Numbered from the stretch's first letter, positions 38,181 through 47,547 are shown. The stretch is DNA of 64,000 nt from JBGRQA01 sp041725895 (GCA_041725895.1 JBGRQA010000013.1:86231-150230); one strand, 5' to 3'. Notes: generated by a model from the sequence alone, not told the origin. Program-made: numbers and translations.

Positions 38181-38211
38181 AGTTCCCTGTCTACTTTTCG
38201 GAGTTCCCTGT
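38181..38211. promoter_or_regulatory. 21-bp-spaced direct repeat, candidate LytTR binding site
   Basis: AGTTCCCTGTC begins at 38181 and again at 38202, exactly 21 bases apart. The following bases also match partly (TACTTTT, GATTCTTTT). LytTR regulators bind two imperfect 9-bp direct repeats with this start-to-start distance, and a GTT core is common in such sites. The site lies in the roughly 300-base gap between the kinase start and the divergent gene at 38314, so it could control either. The rest of the gap shows no other feature. Confidence 0.55.
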
Positions 38212-38313
38212 CGATTCTTTTTTTTTCCTAAAGCCAATCCTACGATATTCGTCAATGAAGTAATTAGTAGAAGTGAAAGCAAATCAATTGTCTAATTATA
38301 AAATGTTTCTTAT

Positions 38314-38757
38314 ATGAAAAAAGTTGTCTTAATATCTGTATTTATTCTAATGAATGTATCAACTTTGCTTGCACAGAAAGATGTGGAAGCAGAGGCAATT
38401 AAAAAGGCTATAGTAGAGGCTTATGTGGATGGAATATTTAATATTGGGGATTCGGAGGCCATAAAGAAAGGTTGGCATTCTCATTGTGATATTGTTATCT
38501 ATAATCGTCGTGCTGATTCTATTAAAAAGTTACCCATTCAATATTGGGTTGATTATTTCAATGACAAACCCGGGCCTTTGCGGAAAGAAACACGTTACGA
38601 ATTTACCGACATTCATATCAGTGGGAACGCAGCCGTAGCCATTGTGGAAATCTATCGGCATGAACGGCATATTTATACTGATTTCATGTCCTTGTATAAA
38701 TTTAAGGAGGGATGGAAGGTTGCAACAAAAATATTCTATACTCATCCCAAAGTTTAG
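38314..38757 (+). CDS. Secreted lumazine-binding-like (NTF2-fold) protein
   Basis: The protein has 147 residues with a signal peptide (about 1-20, ending LLAQ). The mature part has the pattern of the putative lumazine-binding / SnoaL-like NTF2 fold: AEAIKKAIVEAYVDGIFNIG, then WHSHCDIV, YEFTDIHISGNAAVAIVEI, and DFMSLYKFKEGWKVATKIF. These small proteins are abundant in Bacteroidota periplasms and their ligands are mostly unknown. The gene is divergent from the LytS/LytTR genes, with a candidate LytTR site in the shared upstream region, so it may be a target of that system. Confidence 0.82.
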   Translation: MKKVVLISVFILMNVSTLLAQKDVEAEAIKKAIVEAYVDGIFNIGDSEAIKKGWHSHCDIVIYNRRADSIKKLPIQYWVDYFNDKPGPLRKETRYEFTDIHISGNAAVAIVEIYRHERHIYTDFMSLYKFKEGWKVATKIFYTHPKV

Positions 38758-38783
38758 TGATTGTTTTTGTGACAGGAAAAAAG

Positions 38784-38815
38784 TCCCATATAAGATTTTC
38801 TTGTGTGGGATTTTT
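38784..38815 (+). terminator. Intrinsic terminator
   Basis: TCCCATA and TGTGGGA form a 7-pair stem (one G-T) followed by TTTTT, 27 bases after the stop of the preceding gene. Confidence 0.8.
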
Positions 38816-39037
38816 GGTATGTAGCTCTATGGGATGAAGGAAATTTGTCTGGAAAGGGAAATTGTTAATTCCCTACTCAATAAAAAGAGCATTACGAGGC
38901 GAAATTCCAATGAAAAAGGAGGAAGGAGACGTATTTTTGGACACAACCTTTTTATTCTCCTTCTTTTTTATGAATTTTGCGCTTCTTTTATTTCGCAAAG
39001 TATTTATCTTTAATACTCCAATTCAAAGCTATATAAT

Positions 39038-40084
39038 ATGTTTAATTTTGATGAAATTAGTCTGGATCGGATTGTGGTTCATAGTGTAGGGAATAAGCAC
39101 AATGAGGAAGCCTTGAATCTTTCCAAATCTGAAATTCGCTTAGAGGATGAAACGGTGAAGGAAGTGTTGATGAAATATTTTCTTTCCTCTTTTAAAAAGG
39201 AAGAATTTTTTAATTTTCATCACGAATCCGGGCTTGATATGAATGAGGTGTATTGTTATGCCACGGAGTATTTTGATAATTCGGATAGTTTTTACGATCA
39301 ATCTACCAACATTGCAGTTCATCTTTTCGAAAAATCAAATCATCCCAATATTAAAGGAGGGGAGTTCTATTTGGTGAGCTTTTCAGGTTGTGTTGTTGAT
39401 GGGGAGGTTTGTGAGGCCTTAGGGATTTTTAAATCGGAAAATAAGGATACCTTTTTGAAGGTTTACCATCACCAGGAGAATTATGAACTAGGTTGTGAGA
39501 ATGGCATAAACATCAAAAAACTCGATAAGGGTTGCTTAATTTTTAATACGGAAAAGGAAAGTGGCTACAAGGTTTGTATTGTGGATGCTACCAATAAGAA
39601 CAACGAGGCATTGTACTGGAAGGATGACTTCCTGGGATTAAAATTAAGGGAAGACGATTTTTACCATACACAGAACTATCTGAACATGTGTAAGGGCTTT
39701 GTTCAGGAAGTGTACAATGATGAGAATGAGGTTGGCAAAGCCGATCAGATAGATATGATGAATAAATCCATTAACTTTTTTAACGATAAAAAGGAGTTCA
39801 ATGAGGATCTATTCAAGCAGGAAGTTATTGAACAACCTGAGGTGATCCAAGCTTTCGACGAGTATAAGGAATACTATCAGAATGATCGGGACGTGCAGGT
39901 TAATGATGATTTTCAGATCAGTAATGATGCAGTTAAGGATGAAAAAAGATTCTTTAAGCACATCTTAAAACTGGATAAGAACTTTCATGTATATATTCAC
40001 GGACAGCGTAAATTTATTGAGAAGGGGTACGATACCGCTCGAGATTTGAATTACTATAAACTTTATTTCCGGGAGGAAAAGTAG
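39038..40084 (+). CDS. 37-kDa nucleoid-associated protein (NdpA/YejK family)
   Basis: The protein has 348 residues with no signal or membrane segment. The N terminus FDEISLDRIVVHSVGNKHNEE, the middle FYLVSFSGCVVDGEVCEALGIFKSENKD, and the IFNTEKESGYKVCIVD segment match the Bacteroidota branch of the 37-kDa nucleoid-associated family. In Escherichia coli, YejK binds the nucleoid and topoisomerase IV. The Bacteroidota members are long known only by homology. The gene is monocistronic and closed by a strong palindromic terminator at 40102. Confidence 0.88.
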   Translation: MFNFDEISLDRIVVHSVGNKHNEEALNLSKSEIRLEDETVKEVLMKYFLSSFKKEEFFNFHHESGLDMNEVYCYATEYFDNSDSFYDQSTNIAVHLFEKSNHPNIKGGEFYLVSFSGCVVDGEVCEALGIFKSENKDTFLKVYHHQENYELGCENGINIKKLDKGCLIFNTEKESGYKVCIVDATNKNNEALYWKDDFLGLKLREDDFYHTQNYLNMCKGFVQEVYNDENEVGKADQIDMMNKSINFFNDKKEFNEDLFKQEVIEQPEVIQAFDEYKEYYQNDRDVQVNDDFQISNDAVKDEKRFFKHILKLDKNFHVYIHGQRKFIEKGYDTARDLNYYKLYFREEK

Positions 40085-40101
40085 AGTTGTTTTAAATATT
40101 T

Positions 40102-40160
40102 ACACCCCCTTTGCAAAATAGAGTAATAGTTGGCTCTTTCTGTAAAGGGGGTGTGTTCTT
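40102..40160 (+). terminator. Strong stem-loop terminator after the nucleoid protein gene
   Basis: ACACCCCCTTTGCA at 40102-40115 and TGTAAAGGGGGTGT at 40141-40154 pair over 14 positions (one G-T) around a 25-base loop. GTTCTT follows. It lies between convergent genes and may serve both. Confidence 0.75.
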
Positions 40161-40211
40161 AACAAATAAGTATGTGTTAAAATTCTTTTGGGGCGGGTGA
40201 TGATTGAAACT

Positions 40212-40994
40212 CTACCTTCTTCTGGATTTTTTAGCCGGTTTTGTTATTCGTGATGCCTCTTCTGTTTTTACAGAGTTAGAAACCATTCGGTTGATTTGGT
40301 TCATCTCTTCTTGAGTTAAATATCGCCATTTGCCAACAGGAATCTTATTCAGATTGATGTTCATGATGCGTTCACGTTTCAACCTGGTAACATTGTAGCC
40401 AAGGTAGCTGCACATTCTTCTGATTTGTCGGTTTAGTCCCTGGGTTAGGATAATCCGAAAGCTAAATTTACTTTCCTTTTTAACGAAGCATTTTTTTGTG
40501 ACTGTATCCAAAATAGGAATACCATTTCCCATTTTTCGAATAAAGTCCTCTGTTATTGGCTTGTCAACACTAACTAAGTATTCCTTTTCATGATTATTAC
40601 CTGCACGAAGAATCTTATTTACAATATCTCCGTCGTTTGTAAGAAAGATTAGGCCTTCGGAAGGTTTGTCCAGGCGGCCGATGGGAAAAATTCTTTTTGG
40701 GTAATTTATATAATCAATGATATTCCCTTTAATATGAAGTTCGGTTGTACAAGTAATACCTACCGGTTTGTTAAAAGCAATGTAAATCGGTTTTTCTTTC
40801 GCCTTTATAGCTTGTCCATCAATGGCTACAAGATCATCGGAACTCACTTTGGTACCCATCTCAGGTTGAGCACCATTTACAGTAACTCTTCCCTGATCAA
40901 TTAGCTTGTCCGCTTCCCTTCGGGAACAGATTCCCGTATCGCTAATAAACTTATTTAGTCTTATTTTTGGTTTGTTGTCAGATGTCATTGTCAT
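40212..40994 (-). CDS. rluF: 23S rRNA pseudouridine synthase, RluF-type
   Basis: The protein has 260 residues. An S4 RNA-binding domain (about 11-60: IRLNKFISDTGICSRREADKLI) is followed by a pseudouridine synthase domain. The catalytic Asp109 lies in GRLDKPSEGL, and the C-terminal motif LNRQIRRMCSYLGYNVTRLKRERI is the RluF/RsuA-group signature. RluF modifies U2604 (and U2605) of 23S rRNA. The tail (about 245-260) is basic (KPAKKSRRR), as often in this group. A second Met at residue 3 is an equally possible start. The gene stands alone. Confidence 0.92.
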   Translation of the reverse strand: MTMTSDNKPKIRLNKFISDTGICSRREADKLIDQGRVTVNGAQPEMGTKVSSDDLVAIDGQAIKAKEKPIYIAFNKPVGITCTTELHIKGNIIDYINYPKRIFPIGRLDKPSEGLIFLTNDGDIVNKILRAGNNHEKEYLVSVDKPITEDFIRKMGNGIPILDTVTKKCFVKKESKFSFRIILTQGLNRQIRRMCSYLGYNVTRLKRERIMNINLNKIPVGKWRYLTQEEMNQINRMVSNSVKTEEASRITKPAKKSRRR

Positions 40995-41185
40995 TGCGTC
41001 TTTTATCTAATAACTAGGGACTATTTAGGCCTTAGCCATCTGGTAGAATACTTGTTGTAATGCGTGAAATTAATCTTTAAAGCATTATTTGTGCTTAAAT
41101 AATCTACAGTGTAAAGATAGTTATAAATGGTTAAGGGACTAGTTTTTACTAGAAATGAAAAGGGAGATATGCAGCAGAAGTTAAA

Positions 41186-41230
41186 GCAAATAAAAAGCCC
41201 ACACCTACGGAAGCTTAGGCATGGGCTTTC
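41186..41230 (-). terminator. Intrinsic terminator of the M14 peptidase gene
   Basis: AAAGCCCA and TGGGCTTT, with an inner CCTA/TAGG pair, form a stem. On the minus strand it is followed by a T-rich tract. It sits about 30 bases past the stop at 41262. Confidence 0.8.
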
Positions 41231-41261
41231 TCGAGTAATATACCTAGCGTATATATCTTTA

Positions 41262-42398
41262 TTATCTTAGTTTGTCTACCACCTGAAGGATTGGGTGCAG
41301 TACAGATTCTCCAAATAGTTCAGAGCGTTCTGCGGACCATCCGAATTCAGGATCAGCAAGATTATCGTTGTCTTTAAATGGCATCTCAATTGTCAGTGAC
41401 AGACATTTGAAACGTTCTCCAATGTGTTTGGAACAGATAAGCAAGTTGGCTTTTCCGGGTTCATTCTTTGGATATCCGTGCTCATCCTGAAAATCAGGAC
41501 TTGCTGCGAGCCATGAATTGATGAATGTTTCCGTTAGGTCTTTCAATCGATCATCAAACGAAGGAATTCCTTCAATCCCTGATATGAAATTGTAGGGAAG
41601 GGCTTCGTCGCCATGAATATCCAGATTCAAATCGCACCCAACTTCATCCATTTTTTGTCTTACATGATAAACCTCAGGGCTTTCTTCCAGGGAAGGTTCT
41701 CCCCATTCCCGGTTCAGATTTGCTCCGGCAGCGTTGGCACGAAGGTTTCCGTGGATACTACCGTCAATGTTCATATTTGGAACAAGATAAAAAACCGCTT
41801 TCTCCAAAAGTTTGCGGGAAACAGGATCATCTTCATCCAGAATTCTATTGATGAAGCCTTGCATGAACCATTCGGCCATCGATTCTCCGGGATGCTGACG
41901 GGCAATTACCCAGATTTTTTTCTTACTCTCTTCAGGTTCTCCTACTACCAAAAGGTCAATATCACGACCTTCAACAGTTTTTCCAATGGTCTGAAGTTCA
42001 CATTCCGGAGACATCTGAGCTGCATGAACCAAGTTCAAATGTTGTTCGTATGTGAATGGGGCAAAATAGGCATAGTACACTGAGTTGTACTCTGGTGTAT
42101 GCTCAATTACCAATTCCTTTCCATCGTAGCTACTAGGTACTCTAAACCAAGTTTCACGGTCGTAAGAGGCTACGGCTTTATAGTTCTCATACCCTTCGGG
42201 GTAGGAAGCTTCGGAGGCATTTAAAATGCGCATTTTACAGGATTCTCCTTGAGCGCCCTGAAGTCTGTAATGGAACCATTGAAAGAATTCCGCATTGCTG
42301 TCTTGTGGAATCCTCAATTGTATATCTTGAAAATTGGAGCTGTCAACAACCTCAATATTTCCGCTGTCAAAATTTGATGAAATCATCATTATATTCAC
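41262..42398 (-). CDS. M14-family zinc carboxypeptidase (cytosolic, Nna1/AGTPBP1-like)
   Basis: The protein has 378 residues without a signal peptide. An N-terminal beta domain of about 110 residues (FFQWFHYRLQGAQGE, then YYAYFAPFTYEQH) is the domain seen before the catalytic part in cytosolic carboxypeptidases of the M14D group. The catalytic part has the zinc ligands His169 and Glu172 in RQHPGESMAEW and His262 in DIHGDEALPY. The general base is Glu338 in LTIEMPFKD. NMNIDGSIHGNLR and NLNREW supply the substrate-carboxylate contacts. Bacterial relatives are thought to trim C-terminal residues from proteins or peptides; the substrate here is unknown. Met4 or Met5 could also be the start. Confidence 0.9.
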   Translation of the reverse strand: MNIMMISSNFDSGNIEVVDSSNFQDIQLRIPQDSNAEFFQWFHYRLQGAQGESCKMRILNASEASYPEGYENYKAVASYDRETWFRVPSSYDGKELVIEHTPEYNSVYYAYFAPFTYEQHLNLVHAAQMSPECELQTIGKTVEGRDIDLLVVGEPEESKKKIWVIARQHPGESMAEWFMQGFINRILDEDDPVSRKLLEKAVFYLVPNMNIDGSIHGNLRANAAGANLNREWGEPSLEESPEVYHVRQKMDEVGCDLNLDIHGDEALPYNFISGIEGIPSFDDRLKDLTETFINSWLAASPDFQDEHGYPKNEPGKANLLICSKHIGERFKCLSLTIEMPFKDNDNLADPEFGWSAERSELFGESVLHPILQVVDKLR

Positions 42399-42588
42399 TG
42401 GAATTTTAAAACGACTCCAAAGATATAATTTTTAGCAGAAGAGTCCAAAGGTCTTTCTAATTTGTTCTTCATAATGATTCATGTTTTTTTCGAAGCAGGA
42501 TTTTGACGAGCCCGGTGCAAACTTTATATTTATTGTATATTTGTGAAGGACCTATTGTGTGAAATTTACATTGATCTAACAGTTAGCT

Positions 42589-43659
42589 ATGATAAATCTA
42601 TTTCGTTTAAAGGGGATTAGTTCTCGTATTTGGAAATCGATACTACTTGTCTTAATGATTCTATTTTTGGTGGTGGGCACCAAGTTGTTTATGCTGTATC
42701 GGGATATTTACAGTGCAAATGTTGATTTGGATGGAAAAAAGAAAAGTTTTCTTTTTATTCGAACTGGTGCCGAAATTCCCGAAATATTGGATTCTTTGGA
42801 ACAAAATGGTTGGATTCGAAACAAAAGATCTCTTCAATGGGTCATGGAAAAAAAGAATTATGCCAGTCATATCCATGCGGGCCGTTATCTTTTGGTAGAT
42901 GGGATGAGCAACAATGTTCTGGTCAATCTACTTCGTTCCGGGATGCAAACACCCATTAGTCTCACCTTTAACAATACCCGAACTGTAGAAGAGTTTGCGG
43001 GGAAAATAGCCAGCCAGATTGAACCTGATTCGGTTACGATTTTGAATTATTTAAAAGATGGGGATTATCTCAGTCAGTATGGATTTACCCCAGCAAGTTC
43101 AATTGGGATGTTTATTCCCAATACTTACCAGGTGTATTGGAATATTAATGCAGACGGTTTTTTTAGACGAATGTATAAGGAATACCTTGCCTTTTGGAGT
43201 GTGAACAGGTTGAAAAAGGCGGAGAAAGTGGGACTATCTCCCAAGGAGATTGGAGTGCTTGCTTCTATTGTTGATGAGGAAACGATAATGAATGATGAAA
43301 AATCTAAGGTGGCGGGGGTGTACGTTAATCGGCTTAAGCGGAAAATTAGGCTGCAAGCTGATCCAACTCTAAAGTTTGCCTTGGGAGATTTTACCATTCG
43401 CAGGATTTTGAACCAGCACAAAAAAATAGATTCTCCCTACAATACCTATAAGTACAGAGGTCTGCCCCCCGGTCCAATTCGTCAACCTTCAATAACCGGG
43501 ATTGATGCTGTATTGAATTATCAAACACATCGTTACTTGTACTTCTGTGCCAAGCCTGACTTTTCGGGGTACCATGTATTTGCCCGTACTTTAAAGGAGC
43601 ACAATCGTAATGCTCGAAAATATCAAAATGCTCTAAACAAAGAACGCATCTATCGATAA
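42589..43659 (+). CDS. mltG: Endolytic murein transglycosylase
   Basis: The protein has 356 residues with one TM segment (about 14-35). A LysM-like subdomain (about 50-125: FLFIRTGAEIPEILDSL) is followed by the YceG catalytic domain. Its core ASIVDEETIMNDEKSKVAGVYVNRL contains the acidic catalytic stretch, and LQADPTLKFAL and YNTYKYRGLPPGPI are conserved family motifs. MltG cuts nascent glycan strands near the inner membrane and sets their length. It lies convergent to murB and shares a terminator with it, so two cell-wall genes sit end to end. Confidence 0.95.
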   Translation: MINLFRLKGISSRIWKSILLVLMILFLVVGTKLFMLYRDIYSANVDLDGKKKSFLFIRTGAEIPEILDSLEQNGWIRNKRSLQWVMEKKNYASHIHAGRYLLVDGMSNNVLVNLLRSGMQTPISLTFNNTRTVEEFAGKIASQIEPDSVTILNYLKDGDYLSQYGFTPASSIGMFIPNTYQVYWNINADGFFRRMYKEYLAFWSVNRLKKAEKVGLSPKEIGVLASIVDEETIMNDEKSKVAGVYVNRLKRKIRLQADPTLKFALGDFTIRRILNQHKKIDSPYNTYKYRGLPPGPIRQPSITGIDAVLNYQTHRYLYFCAKPDFSGYHVFARTLKEHNRNARKYQNALNKERIYR

Positions 43660-43667
43660 AGAAATAC

Positions 43668-43722
43668 TTTAAAAAAAAAAAGAGGCAGAAACTTAAAGTA
43701 TAGTTCCTGTCTCTTTTTTTTG
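43668..43722. terminator. Bidirectional terminator between mltG and murB
   Basis: GAGGCAG and CTGTCTC form a stem with A-runs on the left and T-runs on the right, so it is T-tailed on both strands. It lies between the ends of the two convergent genes. Confidence 0.85.
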
Positions 43723-43739
43723 AATTTCGGACAGAGCAA

Positions 43740-44753
43740 TTAAACTGCATTCACTTCCATTTCTAGGGTTATACCGAACTTTAGGATTACTGATTTTCGA
43801 ATTTCATTGGCTAGATGTGAGATTTCCAGACCTGTGGCCTTGCCGCAATTGATCAGTACCAGGGCTTGGTCTTTATGTACTCCGGCGTTGCCAATTTGTT
43901 TTCCTTTCCAACCGCATTGTTCGATAAGCCAACCTGCGGCCACCTTGGTGTGAGCACCATTAACTGGATACAGAGGGATTTTGGGATACTCTTTTTGTAA
44001 TTGCCCGGCAACTTCTGTGTCTATTACCGGGTTTTTGAAGAAGCTTCCTGCATTGCCAATTTCTTTGGGATCGGGTAATTTACTTTCACGAATTTTAATG
44101 ATGACTTCCCGAATATTTTGTAAGTTGATTTCAGAATAGTTTTCCAACTCTCCGGACAAAGAACCGTAATGGGTTTTGTAGTTCGGTTTTTTTGATAATT
44201 GATAGGTGACGGAGGTAACTATGAAAAGATTTTTTAGTTCATTTTTGAAGATGCTGTCACGATATCCAAATTCGCATTGGGCGTTTGAAAGGGTAACTCT
44301 ACTTCCGGTTTCGATACTTATGGCTTCTACTTCTGTAATTACCTCCTGAACTTCGACTCCGTAAGCTCCTATGTTTTGAACAGGTGTAGCCCCTACTTTT
44401 CCAGGGATCAAACTTAAGTTCTCAATGCCACTGTATTGATTGTTTACACTCCAGGCAACGAAATCATCCCATTCTTCATAAGCTCCAGCTTTTACCCATA
44501 CATGGTCTTCATCTTCCCGAACAATTTCAATACCTTTAATTTTCGGATGGATTACCAAACCGTCAAAGTCTTCGGTGAACAACAGATTGCTGCCACCTCC
44601 CAAAATTAGGTAATTGGTGTCACGAATGGGATTGTCCTTTAGGAATTGTTGGATTTCGGCTACCTCTTGAAATTCAAAAAAGTAACGGGCAGTAACATCA
44701 ATACCGAATGTATTGTATTGTTTTAGAGAATAATTATCGTGTAAAAAGGCCAT
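43740..44753 (-). CDS. murB: UDP-N-acetylenolpyruvoylglucosamine reductase
   Basis: The protein has 337 residues and belongs to the long (type I, E. coli-like) MurB class. FAD-binding motifs are LILGGGSNLLFT and SLIPGKVGATPVQNIGAYG. Catalytic residues are recognisable as Arg165 (GYRDSIFK), Ser237 (GNAGSFFKNP) and the C-terminal Glu (LEMEV, about Glu333). It converts UDP-GlcNAc-enolpyruvate to UDP-MurNAc with NADPH in peptidoglycan synthesis. The gene is monocistronic. The 410 bases upstream of its start contain no gene, only the terminator of the next minus-strand gene. Confidence 0.96.
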   Translation of the reverse strand: MAFLHDNYSLKQYNTFGIDVTARYFFEFQEVAEIQQFLKDNPIRDTNYLILGGGSNLLFTEDFDGLVIHPKIKGIEIVREDEDHVWVKAGAYEEWDDFVAWSVNNQYSGIENLSLIPGKVGATPVQNIGAYGVEVQEVITEVEAISIETGSRVTLSNAQCEFGYRDSIFKNELKNLFIVTSVTYQLSKKPNYKTHYGSLSGELENYSEINLQNIREVIIKIRESKLPDPKEIGNAGSFFKNPVIDTEVAGQLQKEYPKIPLYPVNGAHTKVAAGWLIEQCGWKGKQIGNAGVHKDQALVLINCGKATGLEISHLANEIRKSVILKFGITLEMEVNAV

Positions 44754-45121
44754 TTCATCGAATTTTTGGCAAAGATAAACAATTAAAATTTTTTGGAAGG
44801 AGGGTTTACGATATCTTCGTAGAAATTAAATATTCTAAATCTTTTGCTTGTTGTGCTTATGTTTTCTAACTTAGATGAGGAAAAGGTTTATGCTGTTTTT
44901 ACCAATTTTTTATATTGATAAAAAACTTGAGTAGATCTCAAAACTCCCATAGATAAAGCCTTTTTCGGGGATTGTAAAGTGTATTCAGAATTAAGGTTGA
45001 AATATGTTTACCTTGTAAACGTCCTTAATTTTTTCATAGTTTGTGTAAGAATTCCATCGTTTCGGCGATGGTTTTCTGTTTTTAAGAGGGATATGATTAA
45101 GAAAAGTCTGGGATAAAAATT

Positions 45122-45157
45122 AAAAAATCCCTTTTACATTAAGTAAAAAGGATTTTT
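45122..45157 (-). terminator. Intrinsic terminator of the threonine aldolase gene
   Basis: AAAAATCC-CTTTTAC and GTAAAAA-GGATTTTT pair across a short ATTAA loop. It is T-tailed on the minus strand and lies just past the stop at 45164. Confidence 0.75.
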
Positions 45158-45163
45158 ATTCGG

Positions 45164-46207
45164 TTACGAAATTTGCGAAGGGCTTAATTCCCTGGTCAAT
45201 AGTTCTACGAAACCGTAGATGTCCTCTTCTGTAGTATCAAATGAGCACAACCATCGAACTTCTCCCTGGTGTTCATCCCAGATCCAGAAAAAATATTTTT
45301 CCTGAAGTTTCTCTATTTTGTCTTTGGGAAGAATAGCCCAGATTCCATTGGCTTCCACATTTTGCGTAATTTTTACATTGGGTAGCTTTTTTACTTCTTG
45401 TTCCAAAAGTTTGGCCATTTTGTTGGAATGTTTGGCTGTTTTGAGCCATAAGTCATTTGTCAATAAGGCTTCAAATTGTGCCCCAATGTATCTCATTTTG
45501 GAACAGAGTTGTGTGCTTTGCTTTCGGATGTATTTTGTGTTTTTTGATAATTCCGGGTTGAAGAAAATAACAGCTTCACCGTACATCATTCCATTTTTCG
45601 TACCCCCGAAGGAAAGTACATCAATTCCAACATGGGTTGTAATATCACGAATATCCACATCAAGACTGACAACAGCATTGGCAATTCTTGCTCCGTCCAT
45701 GTGTACAAACATATCGTGGGCATGGGCCAAATCACAAATTGCTTTCAATTCATCAGGGGTGTATACGGTTCCCAATTCTGTACACTGAGTGATTGAAATA
45801 ACTTTGGGCTGTGAGTGATGTTCGAAACCAAAGCCGTGAAGCTGGGTTTTAATGAGTTCTGTAGTTAGTTTTCCATCGGGAGTGTCAATGGGAATGAGTT
45901 TGCAGCCGGTAAATTTGTCCGGAGCTCCGCATTCATCAACCTGAATATGGGCGGTAGTGGGACAAATAATGGAATTATAGGATTGTGTTAAAGCGGAAAG
46001 GCCTACTACATTGGCACCGGTTCCGTTAAAGGTGAAATAAACATCAATGTTCGATCCAAAAAGCTCGCGGAATTTTTCAATTGCTGCCCGTGTGTATGGA
46101 TCGCCTCCGTAGGCCATCACATGTCCGTTGTTGGCCTTTTGCATGGCCTCCATTATTTCGGGAAGTACGCCCGAGAAGTTGTCGCTGGCAAAACCTCTTC
46201 TATTCAT
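45164..46207 (-). CDS. ltaE: Low-specificity L-threonine aldolase
   Basis: The protein has 347 residues with the fold-type I PLP signature. The Schiff-base lysine is Lys204 in SFGGTKNG. Asp171 and Arg174 in HMDGARIAN contact the cofactor, and FASDNFSGV near the N terminus and YGGDPYT at 33-39 are family motifs. It cleaves L-threonine and L-allo-threonine to glycine and acetaldehyde. The family is close to other beta-eliminating lyases, so substrate range is not certain. The gene is alone, between its own terminator and a 260-base gap to the glutathione peroxidase gene. Confidence 0.9.
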   Translation of the reverse strand: MNRRGFASDNFSGVLPEIMEAMQKANNGHVMAYGGDPYTRAAIEKFRELFGSNIDVYFTFNGTGANVVGLSALTQSYNSIICPTTAHIQVDECGAPDKFTGCKLIPIDTPDGKLTTELIKTQLHGFGFEHHSQPKVISITQCTELGTVYTPDELKAICDLAHAHDMFVHMDGARIANAVVSLDVDIRDITTHVGIDVLSFGGTKNGMMYGEAVIFFNPELSKNTKYIRKQSTQLCSKMRYIGAQFEALLTNDLWLKTAKHSNKMAKLLEQEVKKLPNVKITQNVEANGIWAILPKDKIEKLQEKYFFWIWDEHQGEVRWLCSFDTTEEDIYGFVELLTRELSPSQIS

Positions 46208-46468
46208 GTGTTTCTTTTTTTCCTTGGTTAGAAGTCTTCAAATCTAACAAAATTTCTGTCCAAATGAGAATAAAGAACTGAGATACCCCTCTTGATAACT
46301 AAAAACTGTATCTCTAAAAAGAAGAATGAAGAAAAATTAAAAACAGGATTAAAATTGTAATTATTTCAATCCGGATAATTGAAGAGAGAATTTTAGGTTC
46401 GTTGGACTATTTAAGGTTTTCGAAATTGTTTTAACTTCAGGCACTATTTCTTTATTGGCTGGAGATAA

Positions 46469-47011
46469 CTATTGTTTGGTAATCCAATTTACAATTTTGT
46501 CGCTTGTGGGTTTTTCTCTTGGGAAAACAACGTCTACCAACTGTCCCTTTTCGTCGATTAAATATTTCTGAAAATTCCATTTTACTTTGGAATCCATTTT
46601 GCCGTTTTGTGATTTCTGTGTCAACCAACTATACAAGGGATGAATATCTTTGCCCTTTACAGATATTTTTGACATCATTGGGAAGGATACTCCATAGTTT
46701 TTTGAGCAGAACTCTTTTATTTCTTTGTCTGAGCCTGGCTCTTGATTCATGAAATTGTTTGCGGGAAAACCAATAATAATAAAATTGTTCTGGTTGTATT
46801 GTTTGTAAAGACTCTCCAGGTCCTTGTATTGTGGTGTTAATCCGCATTTGGAGGCTGTATTCACTATCAGTACCTTTTTTCCTTTCAGTTGGGATAGGTC
46901 GAATGGTTTTCCGTCAATGGTGGTTACCTTAAAATCGTATAAAGATTTTTGAGCCTGAGAGGAGAAGCCCAGGAGCATTATCAGTAAGGTCAGGACTATT
47001 GTCTTTTTCAT
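46469..47011 (-). CDS. Glutathione peroxidase-family thiol peroxidase, exported
   Basis: The protein has 180 residues with an N-terminal signal peptide (about 1-20, ending SQA). The peroxidatic Cys56 lies in NTASKCGLTPQY, Gln90 in FPANNFMNQEPG, and Trp in KVKWNFQKYL, so the Cys-Gln-Trp catalytic set is complete. Cys replaces selenocysteine, as in other bacterial members, which usually take electrons from thioredoxin rather than glutathione. A resolving Cys is likely that in KEFCSKNYG (about Cys99). Export to the periplasm suggests detoxification of peroxides arriving from outside. Confidence 0.93.
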   Translation of the reverse strand: MKKTIVLTLLIMLLGFSSQAQKSLYDFKVTTIDGKPFDLSQLKGKKVLIVNTASKCGLTPQYKDLESLYKQYNQNNFIIIGFPANNFMNQEPGSDKEIKEFCSKNYGVSFPMMSKISVKGKDIHPLYSWLTQKSQNGKMDSKVKWNFQKYLIDEKGQLVDVVFPREKPTSDKIVNWITKQ

Positions 47012-47547
47012 ATTGCTGAATGTTTATTTGTTTGGAGTTCTAGTTAGTAAAGAATCCAACTAAAGGTAATGAATAATTTAAATAAATCTAAATAAAAAGA
47101 GTGGCTTCTTTGCGAGTAGATTAGAGAGGTAGAATTATTCGATCAAAAGGCAATGCTTTTTTTTGAATAAGTTAAGGTGGATCCTAAAAAGAAATTTTTC
47201 AATTAATTCAAGTTTTGTTAAATTTAGGTTATGCTTTAGTAGAAGGGTGTAATGATAATTTTGTTTTATGCAAAGCTCTGATATATAAGGTTGATGTTGG
47301 CTGTTGTTAATGAGGGTAATCAAATTTGAGAATAGCTGGGAGGTGGAATTGTATCTGGGAATAACAGGTGAAACGGGAGCGATTTTGGGAGTGGCATGCA
47401 AAAAGTGTTTTGGTTGAGAGGATGCTTGTCAGGGTGCGATTTCTTTTTTTGTTATTTCCGAAAGAAAAATTGTTTAATTATGCAATTAAAAAGGATAGGT
47501 AACGTTACCTTTATCGAATAAGAAATATAATTTTACAACTAAGATAA
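47012..47547. other. Intergenic region with a perfect palindrome
   Basis: No supported gene is present in 536 bases. A minus-strand frame of 88 codons at 47135-47401 lacks any motif or signal and is judged fortuitous. At 47497-47510 lies the perfect 14-bp palindrome AGGTAACGTTACCT, about 40 bases before the next gene's start. It overlaps a TACCTTTA that resembles the -7 box, so it may be an operator. Confidence 0.4.

Noticed and set aside
47135..47401. 88-codon minus-strand gene
   Set aside because: It has no signal peptide, no domain, an odd composition (His, Asn and Leu-rich), and lies in AT-rich intergenic DNA.
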